Assembly: GCA_964401995.1 (NCBI GenBank)
Contig: CAYOAP010000009.1
Coordinates: 1-64,000, forward strand
Direction: 5' to 3'
Length of the DNA: 64,000 bases
Origin: DATCBF01 sp964401995
Lineage (GTDB): Bacteria > Actinomycetota > Thermoleophilia > Solirubrobacterales > 70-9
Part shown: positions 48,135 to 56,919 of the stretch, piece after piece
Layout of the letters: the number at the start of each line of letters is the position of its first letter
How positions within the stretch are numbered: position 1 is the first letter of the stretch
Position numbers and translations under genes: made by a program
The notes under the pieces: generated by a model
What the model was told of the DNA's origin: nothing
Databases searched by the model: none
What the model saw: only the letters and a program-made list of their open reading frames with translations

Positions 48135-49970
48135 ATGGCTCTCCGAGAAGACCTCCGCAACCTGGCAATCGTCGCCCACGTCGACCACGGCAAGACCACC
48201 CTGGTCGACGCCATGCTCTGGCAGTCCGGCGCTTTCCGCAAAGGCCAGGACGTCGCCGACCGGGTGATGGACTCGATGGATCTCGAGCGCGAGAAGGGGA
48301 TCACGATCCTCGCCAAGAACACCGCGGTCGACTACCACGGGGTCAAGCTCAACATCGTCGACACCCCCGGCCACGCCGACTTCGGCGGCGAGGTCGAGCG
48401 TGGGCTGACGATGGTCGACGGGGTGCTGCTGCTGGTCGACGCCTCCGAGGGCCCCCTCCCCCAGACCCGCTTCGTCCTGCGCAAGGCGCTGGAGGCAAAG
48501 CTGCCGGTGATCCTCGTGATCAACAAGGTCGACCGCCCCGACGCCCGCATCGCCGAGGTCGTCGACGAGGTCTACGAGCTCTTCCTCGACCTCGACGCCG
48601 ACTCCGAGCAGATCGACTTCCCGATCGTCTACACCAACGCCAAAGCTGGCTGGGCCGCGCTTGAGGAAGGGGCCGAGGGCACCGACCTGAAACCGCTGAT
48701 GGAGTTGATCCTGGAGAAGATCCCGGCGCCCGAGTACGACCCCGACGCCCCCCTGCAGGTCCACGTCACCAACCTCGACGCCTCCCCCTACGTCGGCCGC
48801 CTCGCCCTCTGCCGCGTCCACAACGGCACGATCCGCGCCGGCCAGCAGATCGCCTGGTGCCATGCCGACGGCACCATCACTCGCGCCAACGTCTCCGAGC
48901 TGTACATCACCGAGGCGCTGGAACGGGTCGACGCCAAAGAGGCGGGGCCGGGAGAAATCATCGCCGTCGCCGGCATGGCCGAGATCACGATCGGCGAGAC
49001 CCTGGCCGACCCCGCCGACCCGCGGCCGCTGCCGGTGATCACCGTCGACGAGCCCTCGCTCTCGATCGTGCTCGGCATCAACACCTCGCCGCTGGCCGGG
49101 ACCGAGGGCAGCAAGCTGACCGCGCGCCAGGTCCGCGACCGCCTCGACGCCGAGCTGGTCGGCAACGTCTCAATCCGGGTGCTCGACACCGAGCGCCCCG
49201 ACTCCTGGGAGGTGCAGGGCCGCGGCGAGCTGCAGCTGGTCGTGCTCTTGGAGCTGATGCGGCGCGACGGCTTCGAGCTGACCGCCGGCCAGCCCCGGGT
49301 CCTCACCCACGAGGTCGACGGCAAGGTCCACGAGCCGGTCGAGCGGCTGGCGATCGACGCCCCCGAGGAGCACGTCGGCGCGATCACCCAGCTCCTGGCG
49401 CAGCGCAAGGGCCGGCTTGAGCAGATGGTCAACCACTCGACCGGTTGGGTGCGGATGGAATACCTGGTCCCGGCCCGCGGCCTGATCGGCTTCCGCACCG
49501 AATTCCTGACCGAGACCCGCGGCACCGGGATCATGCACCACGTCTTCGACCGCTGGGAGCGCTGGGCCGGCGACCTCCTGACCCGCTCGACCGGCGCCCT
49601 GGTCGCCGACCGCCGCGGCAAGACCGCCAGCAACGCCCTCTTCAACCTGCAGGATCGCGGCACCCTCTTCGTCGGTCCCGGCGAGGAGGTTTACGAGGGC
49701 ATGATCGTCGGCGAGAACGCCCGCGCCGAGGACCTCGACGTCAACGCGATCAAGGAAAAGCACCAGACCAACGTCCGCGCCGCCAGCGCTGACATCCTCG
49801 TCCGCCTCACCCCGGCCACCCGCCTCTCGCTGGAGAACGCGCTCGAGTTCCTGCGCGACGACGAGTGCGTCGAAGTCACGCCCGAGTCGGTCCGCCTGCG
49901 CAAGACCGTGCTCGACAAGACCCAGCGCCAGAAGGCCGCCCGTCAGAAGACCCGCGCCGGCATCGCCTAA
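48135..49970 (+). CDS. typA: Ribosome-associated GTPase TypA/BipA
   Basis: Translational GTPase needed for 50S maturation at low temperature and under stress (family knowledge). 611 residues: G1 AHVDHGKTTL (about 15-24), G3 DTPGHADFGGEV, G4 NKVDRPDAR, then domains II, III and V and the BipA-specific C-terminal domain (RGLIGFRTEFLTETRGTG in two parts; LEFLRDDECVEVTP). Diverges from the DEAD-box helicase across 132 bases without other genes. Confidence 0.97.
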   Translation: MALREDLRNLAIVAHVDHGKTTLVDAMLWQSGAFRKGQDVADRVMDSMDLEREKGITILAKNTAVDYHGVKLNIVDTPGHADFGGEVERGLTMVDGVLLLVDASEGPLPQTRFVLRKALEAKLPVILVINKVDRPDARIAEVVDEVYELFLDLDADSEQIDFPIVYTNAKAGWAALEEGAEGTDLKPLMELILEKIPAPEYDPDAPLQVHVTNLDASPYVGRLALCRVHNGTIRAGQQIAWCHADGTITRANVSELYITEALERVDAKEAGPGEIIAVAGMAEITIGETLADPADPRPLPVITVDEPSLSIVLGINTSPLAGTEGSKLTARQVRDRLDAELVGNVSIRVLDTERPDSWEVQGRGELQLVVLLELMRRDGFELTAGQPRVLTHEVDGKVHEPVERLAIDAPEEHVGAITQLLAQRKGRLEQMVNHSTGWVRMEYLVPARGLIGFRTEFLTETRGTGIMHHVFDRWERWAGDLLTRSTGALVADRRGKTASNALFNLQDRGTLFVGPGEEVYEGMIVGENARAEDLDVNAIKEKHQTNVRAASADILVRLTPATRLSLENALEFLRDDECVEVTPESVRLRKTVLDKTQRQKAARQKTRAGIA

Positions 49971-49981
49971 CCGCCGCCGAC

Positions 49982-50018
49982 GGGCCTAAAACGGGAACTA
50001 TGGGCCCGTTTGAGGCCC
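49982..50018. terminator. Terminator between typA and the MFS exporter gene
   Basis: GGGCCTAAAACGGG / CCCGTTTGAGGCCC, a 14-bp stem with one mismatch and a 9-base loop, between the two convergent stops. Likely bidirectional. Confidence 0.65.
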
Positions 50019-50026
50019 ATCGACCC

Positions 50027-51625
50027 TTAGGTCGGTCGGACCATCGGCTCCGCTGGAAGCGAGCGGGTGAAGAAGAGCGAGAGCAGGGCGAAGGCCGCGA
50101 CCGAGAGCAGGGCGACCTTGAGGGCGTCGATCTGGGCGTCGTCGTAGCTGGTCGCGATCGCCTCGGCCTCCTGCGGCTTCACCCCGGCCTCGGCGAGCTG
50201 GGCTTCCACCGTCGCCGTGGGGACGAAGGTGATCCCTTCCTCAGTCGCCGCTGAGAGCCGCTGCTGGGTCGCCGGGGAGATCTGTGGGTCAGCGGCCACC
50301 GAGTCGCTGAAAGCGCCTGTGAGGCCGCTGAGGAGGACCGCGCCGACCAGGGCCGTGCCCAGCGCCCCGCCCAGGTACTGGAAGGTGCCCTGGATCCCGC
50401 CCGCCTCACTTGTCTCCGAGGGCTTGACCGCCGACATGATCACGTTGCCGATCTGGGAGACCATCAGCCCGGCGCCGAAGCCCATCACCCCCAGCGAGAC
50501 CGCGAAGGAGAGCGAGTTGAGGCTCTGGTCGACCGAGCCGACCAGGCCAAGGACCGCGATCAACAGGGCGACCAGGCCGGCACGGACGATCGCACGGGGA
50601 GAGAAGTGGGACGACAGCCTGGGAGCGGCCATCGCCGTCGCCAGCATCACGATCGAGAGCGGCAGCAGCTTCACCCCGGTTTCGAAGGCATCCTTGCCCA
50701 GCACCACCTGCAGGTAGAGGGGCACGGCGAAGAAGGTGCCGAGCAGGATCACCTGCTGGCAGAAGAACATCACCGCGCCGCCGCGCAGCGGCTTGATCCG
50801 CAGCAGCGCCATCCGCAGCAGCGGTTCCTCGCCGCGGGCCTCGCGGCGCTCGACCCAGCGGGCGAACAGGCCGAGGATGCCGAAGCCGGCGAGGATCACG
50901 AAGGGCACCGGCGAGAGCCCGAGCGGAGTGATCTCGTTGCCGCCGACGCTGGGTGGGTTGTGGGGCAGGATGAAGCCCCAGGAGCTGCCCTGCAGGACCC
51001 CGAGGACGATCATGAACAGGCCGGCGACGGAGAGGCCGGCGCCGACCCAGTCGAGCTTGCCGACTTTTTCGCGGGGGGCATCTTTGATCATCCCCGAAGC
51101 GAGCAGGACGAAGATCGCGATCACCACCTCGCCGGCGAAGACGACCCGCCAGCTCGCCGCGGTCGTCACCGCGCCGCCGATCAGCGGCCCGGCGGCGGCG
51201 CCCGCGGCGGCGACGGCGCCGATGATGCCGTAGGCGGTGGCCCGCTTCTGGCCCTCGTAGTTGGAGGCGATCAGCGCCACCAGGGCGGGGACGAGGATCG
51301 CCGCCCCCAAGCCCTCCAGCAGCGACCAGCCGAACAGCAGCCACCCCACCGTCGGCGCGATCGAGGTCAGGCCAGAGCCGATGGCGAAGACGACGAGGCC
51401 GATGCGGAAGGCGCGCCGTCGGCCCCAGATATCGCCGAGCTTGCCGCCGATCAGCATCGTCGAGGCCATCACCAGCATGTAGGCGGTGATCGCCAGCTGG
51501 ACCTGCTCGACCGTGGTGTCAAGGTCGGCGACGACGGCCGAGATCGAGACGTTCATCACCGTCGTGTCCAGAACCAGGATGAACTGGGCAGCAGCGAGGA
51601 TGAGGATGACGCGCCAGGTCTTCAA
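50027..51625 (-). CDS. MFS multidrug exporter, DHA2 (EmrB/QacA) type
   Basis: 532 residues with about 14 hydrophobic helices. DHA2 marks: LDTTVMNVSISAV in helix 1, GGKLGDIWGRRRAFRIG (motif A) after helix 2, and the central QQVILLGTFFAVPLYLQ. Proton-driven export of drugs or metabolites is likely; the substrate is not predictable. It starts three bases after the DUF2252 stop, so the two are co-transcribed. Confidence 0.92.
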   Translation of the reverse strand: MKTWRVILILAAAQFILVLDTTVMNVSISAVVADLDTTVEQVQLAITAYMLVMASTMLIGGKLGDIWGRRRAFRIGLVVFAIGSGLTSIAPTVGWLLFGWSLLEGLGAAILVPALVALIASNYEGQKRATAYGIIGAVAAAGAAAGPLIGGAVTTAASWRVVFAGEVVIAIFVLLASGMIKDAPREKVGKLDWVGAGLSVAGLFMIVLGVLQGSSWGFILPHNPPSVGGNEITPLGLSPVPFVILAGFGILGLFARWVERREARGEEPLLRMALLRIKPLRGGAVMFFCQQVILLGTFFAVPLYLQVVLGKDAFETGVKLLPLSIVMLATAMAAPRLSSHFSPRAIVRAGLVALLIAVLGLVGSVDQSLNSLSFAVSLGVMGFGAGLMVSQIGNVIMSAVKPSETSEAGGIQGTFQYLGGALGTALVGAVLLSGLTGAFSDSVAADPQISPATQQRLSAATEEGITFVPTATVEAQLAEAGVKPQEAEAIATSYDDAQIDALKVALLSVAAFALLSLFFTRSLPAEPMVRPT

Positions 51626-51628
51626 AGC

Positions 51629-53005
51629 TCAGGCGTCCTGCGCCTTGATCCGGCCGGAGCCGATCGCCTCGAGGAAGGCGACGTGATCGCGTTCATTCTG
51701 GTCGGCGTAGCGGCGCGAGAACTCGGCGATCGCGTTGTCGAAGGCTTCGCCGGCGCCGAGGTAGGCGGCGATCGCGACCGGATCGCCGGAGCGGGCGTGG
51801 GCGCGGGCCAGGGTCCAGCCACAGATGCGGGCGTAGATCGCCAGGCCCTCGGGCGGCAGGGTCTCGGTGTCGACCGAGCGCTTCCAGTCCCAGAGCTGGC
51901 GCACGTAGAAGTCGCGCTCGCGGCCATCGATCCCGACCGCCGGGCACCAGCCGAGGAAGCTGTCGCTCGCCGCCTGCATCAGGCGCTGGCCTTCGACCAC
52001 GCGGCGGCCGTGGTTGCGGAAGCGGCTGGCGCCGGCGTAGGGCTCGAGCACCGAGGCCTCGGCCTCCTTCGCCTGCAGGACCATCGGATCGGAGTCGTCG
52101 CGGCCAGTCAGCAGCACGATCCAGGCGCGGGTGCCGACACTGCCGACCCCGACCACCTTGCGGGCCAGGTCGCGCAGGCGGTAGCCGTCGAGCAGCTGGC
52201 GGCGGTCGCCCTGCAGGGTCGAGCGGTAGGCGGCGAGCACGCCGCGGATCACCTGCTCGAAGTCGCGGGTCTCGTCGTCGGCCATCAGATCGTTGGCGCG
52301 GACCAGCAGCGGCGGGTCGTCGATGAAGCGCAGCTCGTCCCCGACCTTGGTCGTCAGCCGGTCAAGGGCGCGCAGGTTGTCCTTGCCCCGCGCCTTGGCG
52401 ACGCTCTTCTCCAATCTTTTCGTCGTCACCCCGCCCTGGCCGCGCAACTCCTCCAGCACTTTTTCGACATCGAGCCGGGCGTACCAGATATCCAATTTCC
52501 GCATCGAGGCAAAGCTCCGCATCGCCTCGCGGTAGGCGCGCCCGGCGGTGAGCAGGATCGAGCGCCGCTCCTTGCGCTTGAGGCCGTTCTCACGGGCGGC
52601 GATCTCGAAGCTCGCCGCCAGCCGCTTCAGATCCCACTCCCAGGGGCCCGGCAGCGACTCGTCGAAGTCGTTGAGGTCGAAGACAAGGCTGCGGTCGGGA
52701 GCGGCGAAGGCGCCGAAGTTGGAGAGGTGGGCGTCGCCGCACATCTGCACCCGCAACCCTGAGGTCGGCGCGACCGCGAGGTCGGAGGCCATCACCGCGG
52801 CGGCGCCGCGGTAGAAGGTGAAGGGCGATACCGCCATCCGCCCGTGGCGGATCGGGATCAGCTCCGCGACACGGGTCTCGGCCTGCTTTTCGAGAATGCC
52901 GACCGGGTCAGGCCGGTCGGCGGAAGGCTCCCACTCCGCGAGCGCGGAGCGGGGCGCTGCCGAGCGCGCCGCTTTACCTTCGGCAGCGCGCTCGGAGACG
53001 TCCAT
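51629..53005 (-). CDS. DUF2252 family protein
   Basis: 458 residues. Kinase-like fold family with conserved MSVSPFTFYRG-type start (RMAVSPFTFYRGAAAVMASDL), GDAHLSNFGAF (about 111-121), FDLNDFDESLPGPWEWDLKRLA, and VVGVGSVGTRAWIVLL. GDAH and FDLNDFDE resemble the catalytic and metal loops of aminoglycoside-phosphotransferase-like kinases, so phosphotransfer is plausible but unproven. It precedes the MFS gene in the same transcript and directly follows the acyl-CoA dehydrogenase. Confidence 0.88.
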   Translation of the reverse strand: MDVSERAAEGKAARSAAPRSALAEWEPSADRPDPVGILEKQAETRVAELIPIRHGRMAVSPFTFYRGAAAVMASDLAVAPTSGLRVQMCGDAHLSNFGAFAAPDRSLVFDLNDFDESLPGPWEWDLKRLAASFEIAARENGLKRKERRSILLTAGRAYREAMRSFASMRKLDIWYARLDVEKVLEELRGQGGVTTKRLEKSVAKARGKDNLRALDRLTTKVGDELRFIDDPPLLVRANDLMADDETRDFEQVIRGVLAAYRSTLQGDRRQLLDGYRLRDLARKVVGVGSVGTRAWIVLLTGRDDSDPMVLQAKEAEASVLEPYAGASRFRNHGRRVVEGQRLMQAASDSFLGWCPAVGIDGRERDFYVRQLWDWKRSVDTETLPPEGLAIYARICGWTLARAHARSGDPVAIAAYLGAGEAFDNAIAEFSRRYADQNERDHVAFLEAIGSGRIKAQDA

Positions 53006-53008
53006 GGG

Positions 53009-54238
53009 CTAGACCGTAGCGGCTGCCTGCTCGGCCTGGCTCTCTTCTGCCTTTTTGGCGAGGGCTTCAGCCTCAGGCGTGACTTCCTCGACCTGGCGCG
53101 GCAGCAGCACCTCTTTGGCGATGACCAGGCGCTGGATCTGGCTGGTCCCCTCGTAGAGCTGCATGATCTTGGCGTCGCGCATCAGTTTCTCGACCGGGTA
53201 CTCCTTGATGAAGCCGTAGCCGCCGTAGACCTGGACGGCGTCGACGGTGATCTCCATCGCCGAGTCGGCGGCGAAGCGCTTGGCCATCGAGGAGACGCGG
53301 CTGTTGCGCTGTCCCTGGTCAAGAAGGGTCGCCGAGCTCCAGACCAGCAGGCGGCCGGCCTCGACCTTGGTCGCCATGTCGGCGATCATGAACTGGATCG
53401 CCTGGTGCATCGCGATCGGGACGCCGAACTGGACTCTTTCCTTCGAGTACTCGGTGGCGTACTCGAAGGCGGCGCGGCCGATGCCGACCGCCATCGCCGA
53501 GACGCCGGGACGGGTCCGGTCCAGGGTCATCATCGCCAGCTTGAATCCCTTGTTTTCCTCGCCGATCAGGTTCTCGGCCGGGATCTCGACGTCGTTGAAG
53601 GAGATGGTCGCGGTGTTCGATGCCCGCTGGCCCATCTTGTCCTCCTTCTTGTCGACGGTAACCCCAGGGAGGTTGGCGTCGACGACGAAGGCGCTGATCC
53701 CGCGGTGCCCTGCCTCTGGGTCGGTCTTGGCGTAGACCGTGAACCAGTCAGCGTAGGTGCCGTTGGTGATGAAGCACTTGGAGCCGTTGATGACGTACTT
53801 GTCGCCCTGCTTGACGGCGCGGGTCTTCATGCCGCTGACGTCGGAGCCGGCATCCGGCTCGGTCAGGCAGAAAGAGGCGAGTTTGGGCGATTCGGTCAGC
53901 ATCCCGAGGTACTTCTTCTTGGTCTCGTGCGAGCCGCCGAGGCTGACCGGGGCCGAGGCGAGGCCGTTGGCCATCAGGCTGGTGCCGATGCCGGAGCACC
54001 CCCAGCCCATCTCCTCCTCGATCAGGCAGCCGGAGAGGTAGTCGAGGCCGGGGCCGCCGTACTCCTCGGCGACGTGGGTGTTCATCAGACCCACCTCCCA
54101 CGCCTTGTCGATGATGTCCTGCGGCCAGGTGCCGTCCTTGTCGTACTCCCAGGCGACACGTCGCATCTCTTTCTCAGCGAAGGTGTGCGCCAGCTCGCGC
54201 AGGTCCTTCTGCTCGTCGGTCAGGGTGAAATCAACCAC
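53009..54238 (-). CDS. Acyl-CoA dehydrogenase
   Basis: FAD enzyme for the first step of beta-oxidation. 409 residues from GTG 54236-54238 with AAGGAGC upstream. Signature 1 CLTEPDAGSDVSG (about 133-145), FITNGTYADWF, and signature 2 with the catalytic Glu in LYEGTSQIQRLVIAKE (about 370-385). The tail is acidic and Ala-rich. Upstream lies a perfect TTGACTG-GT-CAGTCAA palindrome, a likely TetR-type operator. Stop is three bases from the DUF2252 start. Confidence 0.95.
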   Translation of the reverse strand: MVDFTLTDEQKDLRELAHTFAEKEMRRVAWEYDKDGTWPQDIIDKAWEVGLMNTHVAEEYGGPGLDYLSGCLIEEEMGWGCSGIGTSLMANGLASAPVSLGGSHETKKKYLGMLTESPKLASFCLTEPDAGSDVSGMKTRAVKQGDKYVINGSKCFITNGTYADWFTVYAKTDPEAGHRGISAFVVDANLPGVTVDKKEDKMGQRASNTATISFNDVEIPAENLIGEENKGFKLAMMTLDRTRPGVSAMAVGIGRAAFEYATEYSKERVQFGVPIAMHQAIQFMIADMATKVEAGRLLVWSSATLLDQGQRNSRVSSMAKRFAADSAMEITVDAVQVYGGYGFIKEYPVEKLMRDAKIMQLYEGTSQIQRLVIAKEVLLPRQVEEVTPEAEALAKKAEESQAEQAAATV

Positions 54239-54311
54239 TGCTCGAGGCTCCTTTTTTCCGTGCAACAAAGCTTTGAGGGGGCGATCGCCGGGATCGGCGG
54301 AGCGCCGCCGA

Positions 54312-54327
54312 TTGACTGGTCAGTCAA
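54312..54327. promoter_or_regulatory. Palindromic operator candidate upstream of the acyl-CoA dehydrogenase
   Basis: TTGACTG-GT-CAGTCAA, 7-base perfect arms, in the 146-base divergent spacer, 73 bases before the dehydrogenase start. It resembles sites of TetR regulators of fatty-acid breakdown. No regulator gene is adjacent. Confidence 0.5.
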
Positions 54328-54384
54328 CCAAGCAGAAGACTAGCGAACAAGCCGGATTCCGTGGGGCGGTCTACCCTTGATCGC

Positions 54385-54852
54385 GTGGATCCCGTGCTGG
54401 CGACGAGCGTGGCCGACAAGTGCGCGGCGGTGCTGCTTTTCACCGGCGTCGCGGCGCCGCTGGCGGGCATCCTCTTCCACCGGGTGGCCAATTCCTGGGA
54501 CTCGATCGGCCAGGGCCCGTTCGCGATCGACCAGGACCTGCCGGAGCGCAAGGCCCTGGAGCTGGCCTCGCCTGTGACCCGGGTCGTGCAGGAGGCGGAG
54601 GCGCGCCAGATGATCGAGGCCAAGTCGTTCCGCCGGCAACGGCGCGGCGGCGGCCCGATCGACATCGAGGCGGAAGTCCAGCGGGCGATGGACCTGGCGG
54701 CGCCGAAGCCGACGATCAGCGAGGAGCTGCGGGCCGAGGTCCGCGATCTCGTCCTCGCCCGCAACGAAAGGCGGATGCGCCAGGGCGAGCAGCCGCTCGA
54801 CGTCGAGGCCGAGGTGGAACGCCAGCTCGAAGATTTCATAGGATCGACCTGA
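54385..54852 (+). CDS. Unknown protein with one N-terminal membrane helix
   Basis: 155 residues if started at GTG 54385; GTG at 54361 and 54394 are alternatives and no clear ribosome site decides. One hydrophobic helix (about 10-30, CAAVLLFTGVAAPLAGILF) is followed by a charged helical cytoplasmic part rich in Arg/Glu with repeated IDIEAEVQRAM and LDVEAEVERQL motifs (about 92 and 140). The family is not recognised. Its stop overlaps the next ATG (TGATG). Confidence 0.65.
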   Translation: MDPVLATSVADKCAAVLLFTGVAAPLAGILFHRVANSWDSIGQGPFAIDQDLPERKALELASPVTRVVQEAEARQMIEAKSFRRQRRGGGPIDIEAEVQRAMDLAAPKPTISEELRAEVRDLVLARNERRMRQGEQPLDVEAEVERQLEDFIGST

Positions 54853-55187
54853 TGGCTGGTGCCGACGAGAACCTTTACGAGGTAGACGACCTGCTGATGC
54901 AGCCGGGGACCTATTTCAACCCCCAGACCGAGGTCGTCGTCGTCGTCGACGACTCGACCTCGATCGATCAGGAGGTCTTCAACATGGAGGCCTACGAGGG
55001 CGCCGAGTGGGTGCGAATCTCCGAGGACGTGCCGGTCGACGAGGATCGCCGCGACCTGCTGCTGGAGAAGTTCCAGACCCACTACCACCCCGGTTCCAGC
55101 AGCTCGGTCTCCGAGACGGCCCTGGAGCAGGGCGACGAGGAGCTCGACGAAGGCGAGGACGGCCAGGACCCAGGCCGCGAGGACTGA
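54852..55187 (+). CDS. Small acidic protein of unknown function
   Basis: 111 residues from ATG 54852. N-terminal half has a short beta-strand EVVVVVDDSTSIDQE and a GAEWVRISEDVPVDEDRRD block. The last 30 residues are almost only Ser, Glu, Asp and Gly (EELDEGEDGQD), probably disordered. Both ends are coupled: TGATG with the gene before and with the peroxiredoxin after. No family recognised. Confidence 0.65.
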   Translation: MAGADENLYEVDDLLMQPGTYFNPQTEVVVVVDDSTSIDQEVFNMEAYEGAEWVRISEDVPVDEDRRDLLLEKFQTHYHPGSSSSVSETALEQGDEELDEGEDGQDPGRED

Positions 55188-55657
55188 TGCTGGCCGCGGG
55201 CGACAAGGCGCCGGAGTTCGCGCTCCCCGACCAGAACGGCGACGAGGTCAAGCTCTCCGACCTGCGCGGCGAGACCGTGGTCCTCTACTTCTACCCCCGC
55301 GCCGACACCCCCGGCTGCACGACCCAGGCCTGCAGCGTCCGCGATCGCCGCGCCGAGTACAAGGCCGCCGGCGCCCGGGTGCTGGGCGCCTCCCCCGACA
55401 AGGTCGAGGCGGTGCAGAAGTTCGCCGGCAAATACGACCTCGACTTCACCCTCCTCGCCGACGCCGACCACGCCGTCGCCGAGGCCTACGGCGCCTGGGT
55501 CGAGAAGTCGATGTACGGCAAGAAGTACATGGGCGTGCAGCGCTGCACCTTCATCATCGACCCCGAGGGCAAGATCGCCAAGGTCTTCCCCAAGGTCTCG
55601 CCGAAAACGCACGACGACCTCGTGCTGAAGGCGCTGGCCGAGCTCACGCCCGCCTGA
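55187..55657 (+). CDS. bcp: Thiol peroxidase of the BCP/PrxQ family
   Basis: Reduces hydroperoxides with thioredoxin. 156 residues. Peroxidatic Cys44 in DTPGCTTQAC and resolving Cys49 five residues on, as in the alpha-2 BCP type. Thioredoxin-fold marks GDKAPEFALPDQNG at the start and RCTFIIDPEGKI near the end. Third gene of the coupled cassette, followed by a hairpin. Confidence 0.95.
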   Translation: MLAAGDKAPEFALPDQNGDEVKLSDLRGETVVLYFYPRADTPGCTTQACSVRDRRAEYKAAGARVLGASPDKVEAVQKFAGKYDLDFTLLADADHAVAEAYGAWVEKSMYGKKYMGVQRCTFIIDPEGKIAKVFPKVSPKTHDDLVLKALAELTPA

Positions 55658-55677
55658 TCTCGGCGTAGCCGACATTC

Positions 55678-55695
55678 ACCCCACTGGGCTGGGGT
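55678..55695. terminator. Hairpin between bcp and the Ca2+/H+ antiporter gene
   Basis: ACCCCA-CTGGGC-TGGGGT, a 6-bp stem with a 6-base loop, between convergent stops. Confidence 0.45.
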
Positions 55696-55704
55696 CAAAG
55701 TCGG

Positions 55705-56844
55705 TCAGGCGTAGTAGAAGGCGATGCCGAAGACGACGTAAACGGCGAGCAGCTGGACGCCCTCGAACCAGGTCGACTCGCCGTCCTGGGTGACGTAATT
55801 GGCGATCAACACCGCGAGCAGGATCGCGCCCAGCTCGAAGCCGTTGAAGACGAGCGCCAGCGGGTGCGGGCCGATGAAGAAGGAGGCGATCACCAGCACC
55901 GGGGCGACGAAAAGGGCGACCTGGGCGCTGGAGCCGACCGCGATGTTGACCGCGAGGTCCATCTTGTTCTTCATCGCGACCAGGACCGCGACCCAGTGCT
56001 CGGCGGCGTTGCCGACGATCGCGACCACGATCACGCCGATGAAGAACTCGGAGAGGCCGACCGCGTGCGAGGCCTCGCTGATCGAGCCGACCAGCACCTC
56101 CGACATCACCCCGACCAGGACGCCGGCGATCGCCAGCGCGATCACCGAGGTGCGGGTCGACCAGCCCCAGCTGTCCTCGTCGCCGTAATCGGGGTTGAAG
56201 ATGTCGCGGTGGGTCTTGAGCGAGAAGACCAGGCCGAGGACGTAGGTCGCGATCAACACGATCGCGACCGCGAGCGAGAGGTGCTCGACGGTCGAGCCAT
56301 AGTGGACGATCTCGGCCCCGGGCTGGGGCAGGCCCTTGCCCTCGACCAGCTCGAAAATCGCCGGCATCAGCAGCGCCGCCGCCGCCAGCAGCAGCATCGA
56401 GGTCTGGACGCTGGCCCCGGTCTTGCTGAAGGTCTGTTTTTCGCGGCCGAGCCCGCCTGCCAGCATCGCCGCCCCCAGCACGAGCAGGATGTTGCCGATG
56501 ATCGAGCCGATGATCGAGGCCTTGACCACCTCGTGCAGGCCCTGGCCGAGGGCGAAGAGGGCGATGATCAGCTCCGGCGCGTTGCCGAAGGTGACGTTGA
56601 GCAGGCCGCCGATGCCGGGGCCCGAGCGCGCCGCCAGCTCCTCGGTCGCCCGGCCCATCAGAGCCGCGGTCGGGACGATCCCCAGGGCCGAGACGAGGAA
56701 GACAATGCTGGCCGAGGCGCCGGCCAGGTCGAGCGCCACCGCCAGCGGGATCAGCGGCGCCAGCAGGTAGGGCCAGCCGTCGGGGGTGCGCAGGAAGGAG
56801 GCGTTCAGCTTTGGCTGGTTTGGGTTGCGCGGCTCGCCCGTCAT
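55705..56844 (-). CDS. Ca2+/H+ antiporter (CaCA/CAX family)
   Basis: 379 residues from ATG 56842-56844, about 11 hydrophobic helices in two inverted repeats. Each repeat has the cation-binding GNAxE motif: NVTFGNAPELIIALFAL and VAIVGNAAEHWVAVLVA. A central acidic loop (DYGDEDSWG) separates the halves. It exports calcium using the proton gradient. A long palindrome separates it from the lipoprotein gene upstream. Confidence 0.92.
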   Translation of the reverse strand: MTGEPRNPNQPKLNASFLRTPDGWPYLLAPLIPLAVALDLAGASASIVFLVSALGIVPTAALMGRATEELAARSGPGIGGLLNVTFGNAPELIIALFALGQGLHEVVKASIIGSIIGNILLVLGAAMLAGGLGREKQTFSKTGASVQTSMLLLAAAALLMPAIFELVEGKGLPQPGAEIVHYGSTVEHLSLAVAIVLIATYVLGLVFSLKTHRDIFNPDYGDEDSWGWSTRTSVIALAIAGVLVGVMSEVLVGSISEASHAVGLSEFFIGVIVVAIVGNAAEHWVAVLVAMKNKMDLAVNIAVGSSAQVALFVAPVLVIASFFIGPHPLALVFNGFELGAILLAVLIANYVTQDGESTWFEGVQLLAVYVVFGIAFYYA

Positions 56845-56867
56845 TCGCCGCAAGGGTATGCGGAAAC

Positions 56868-56899
56868 GCGAAGGGCCCCGCAGCTGCGGGGCCCTTCGC
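56868..56899. terminator. Perfect 32-base palindrome, terminator of the lipoprotein gene
   Basis: GCGAAGGGCCCCGCAG followed at once by its exact reverse complement, 20 bases after the lipoprotein stop on the minus strand. The innermost bases must open to make the loop. CGTTTCC follows. It probably ends the hydrolase-ppk2-lipoprotein transcript before the antiporter gene. Confidence 0.7.
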
Positions 56900-56919
56900 A
56901 AGACGCTTGGCGCTAAGAG

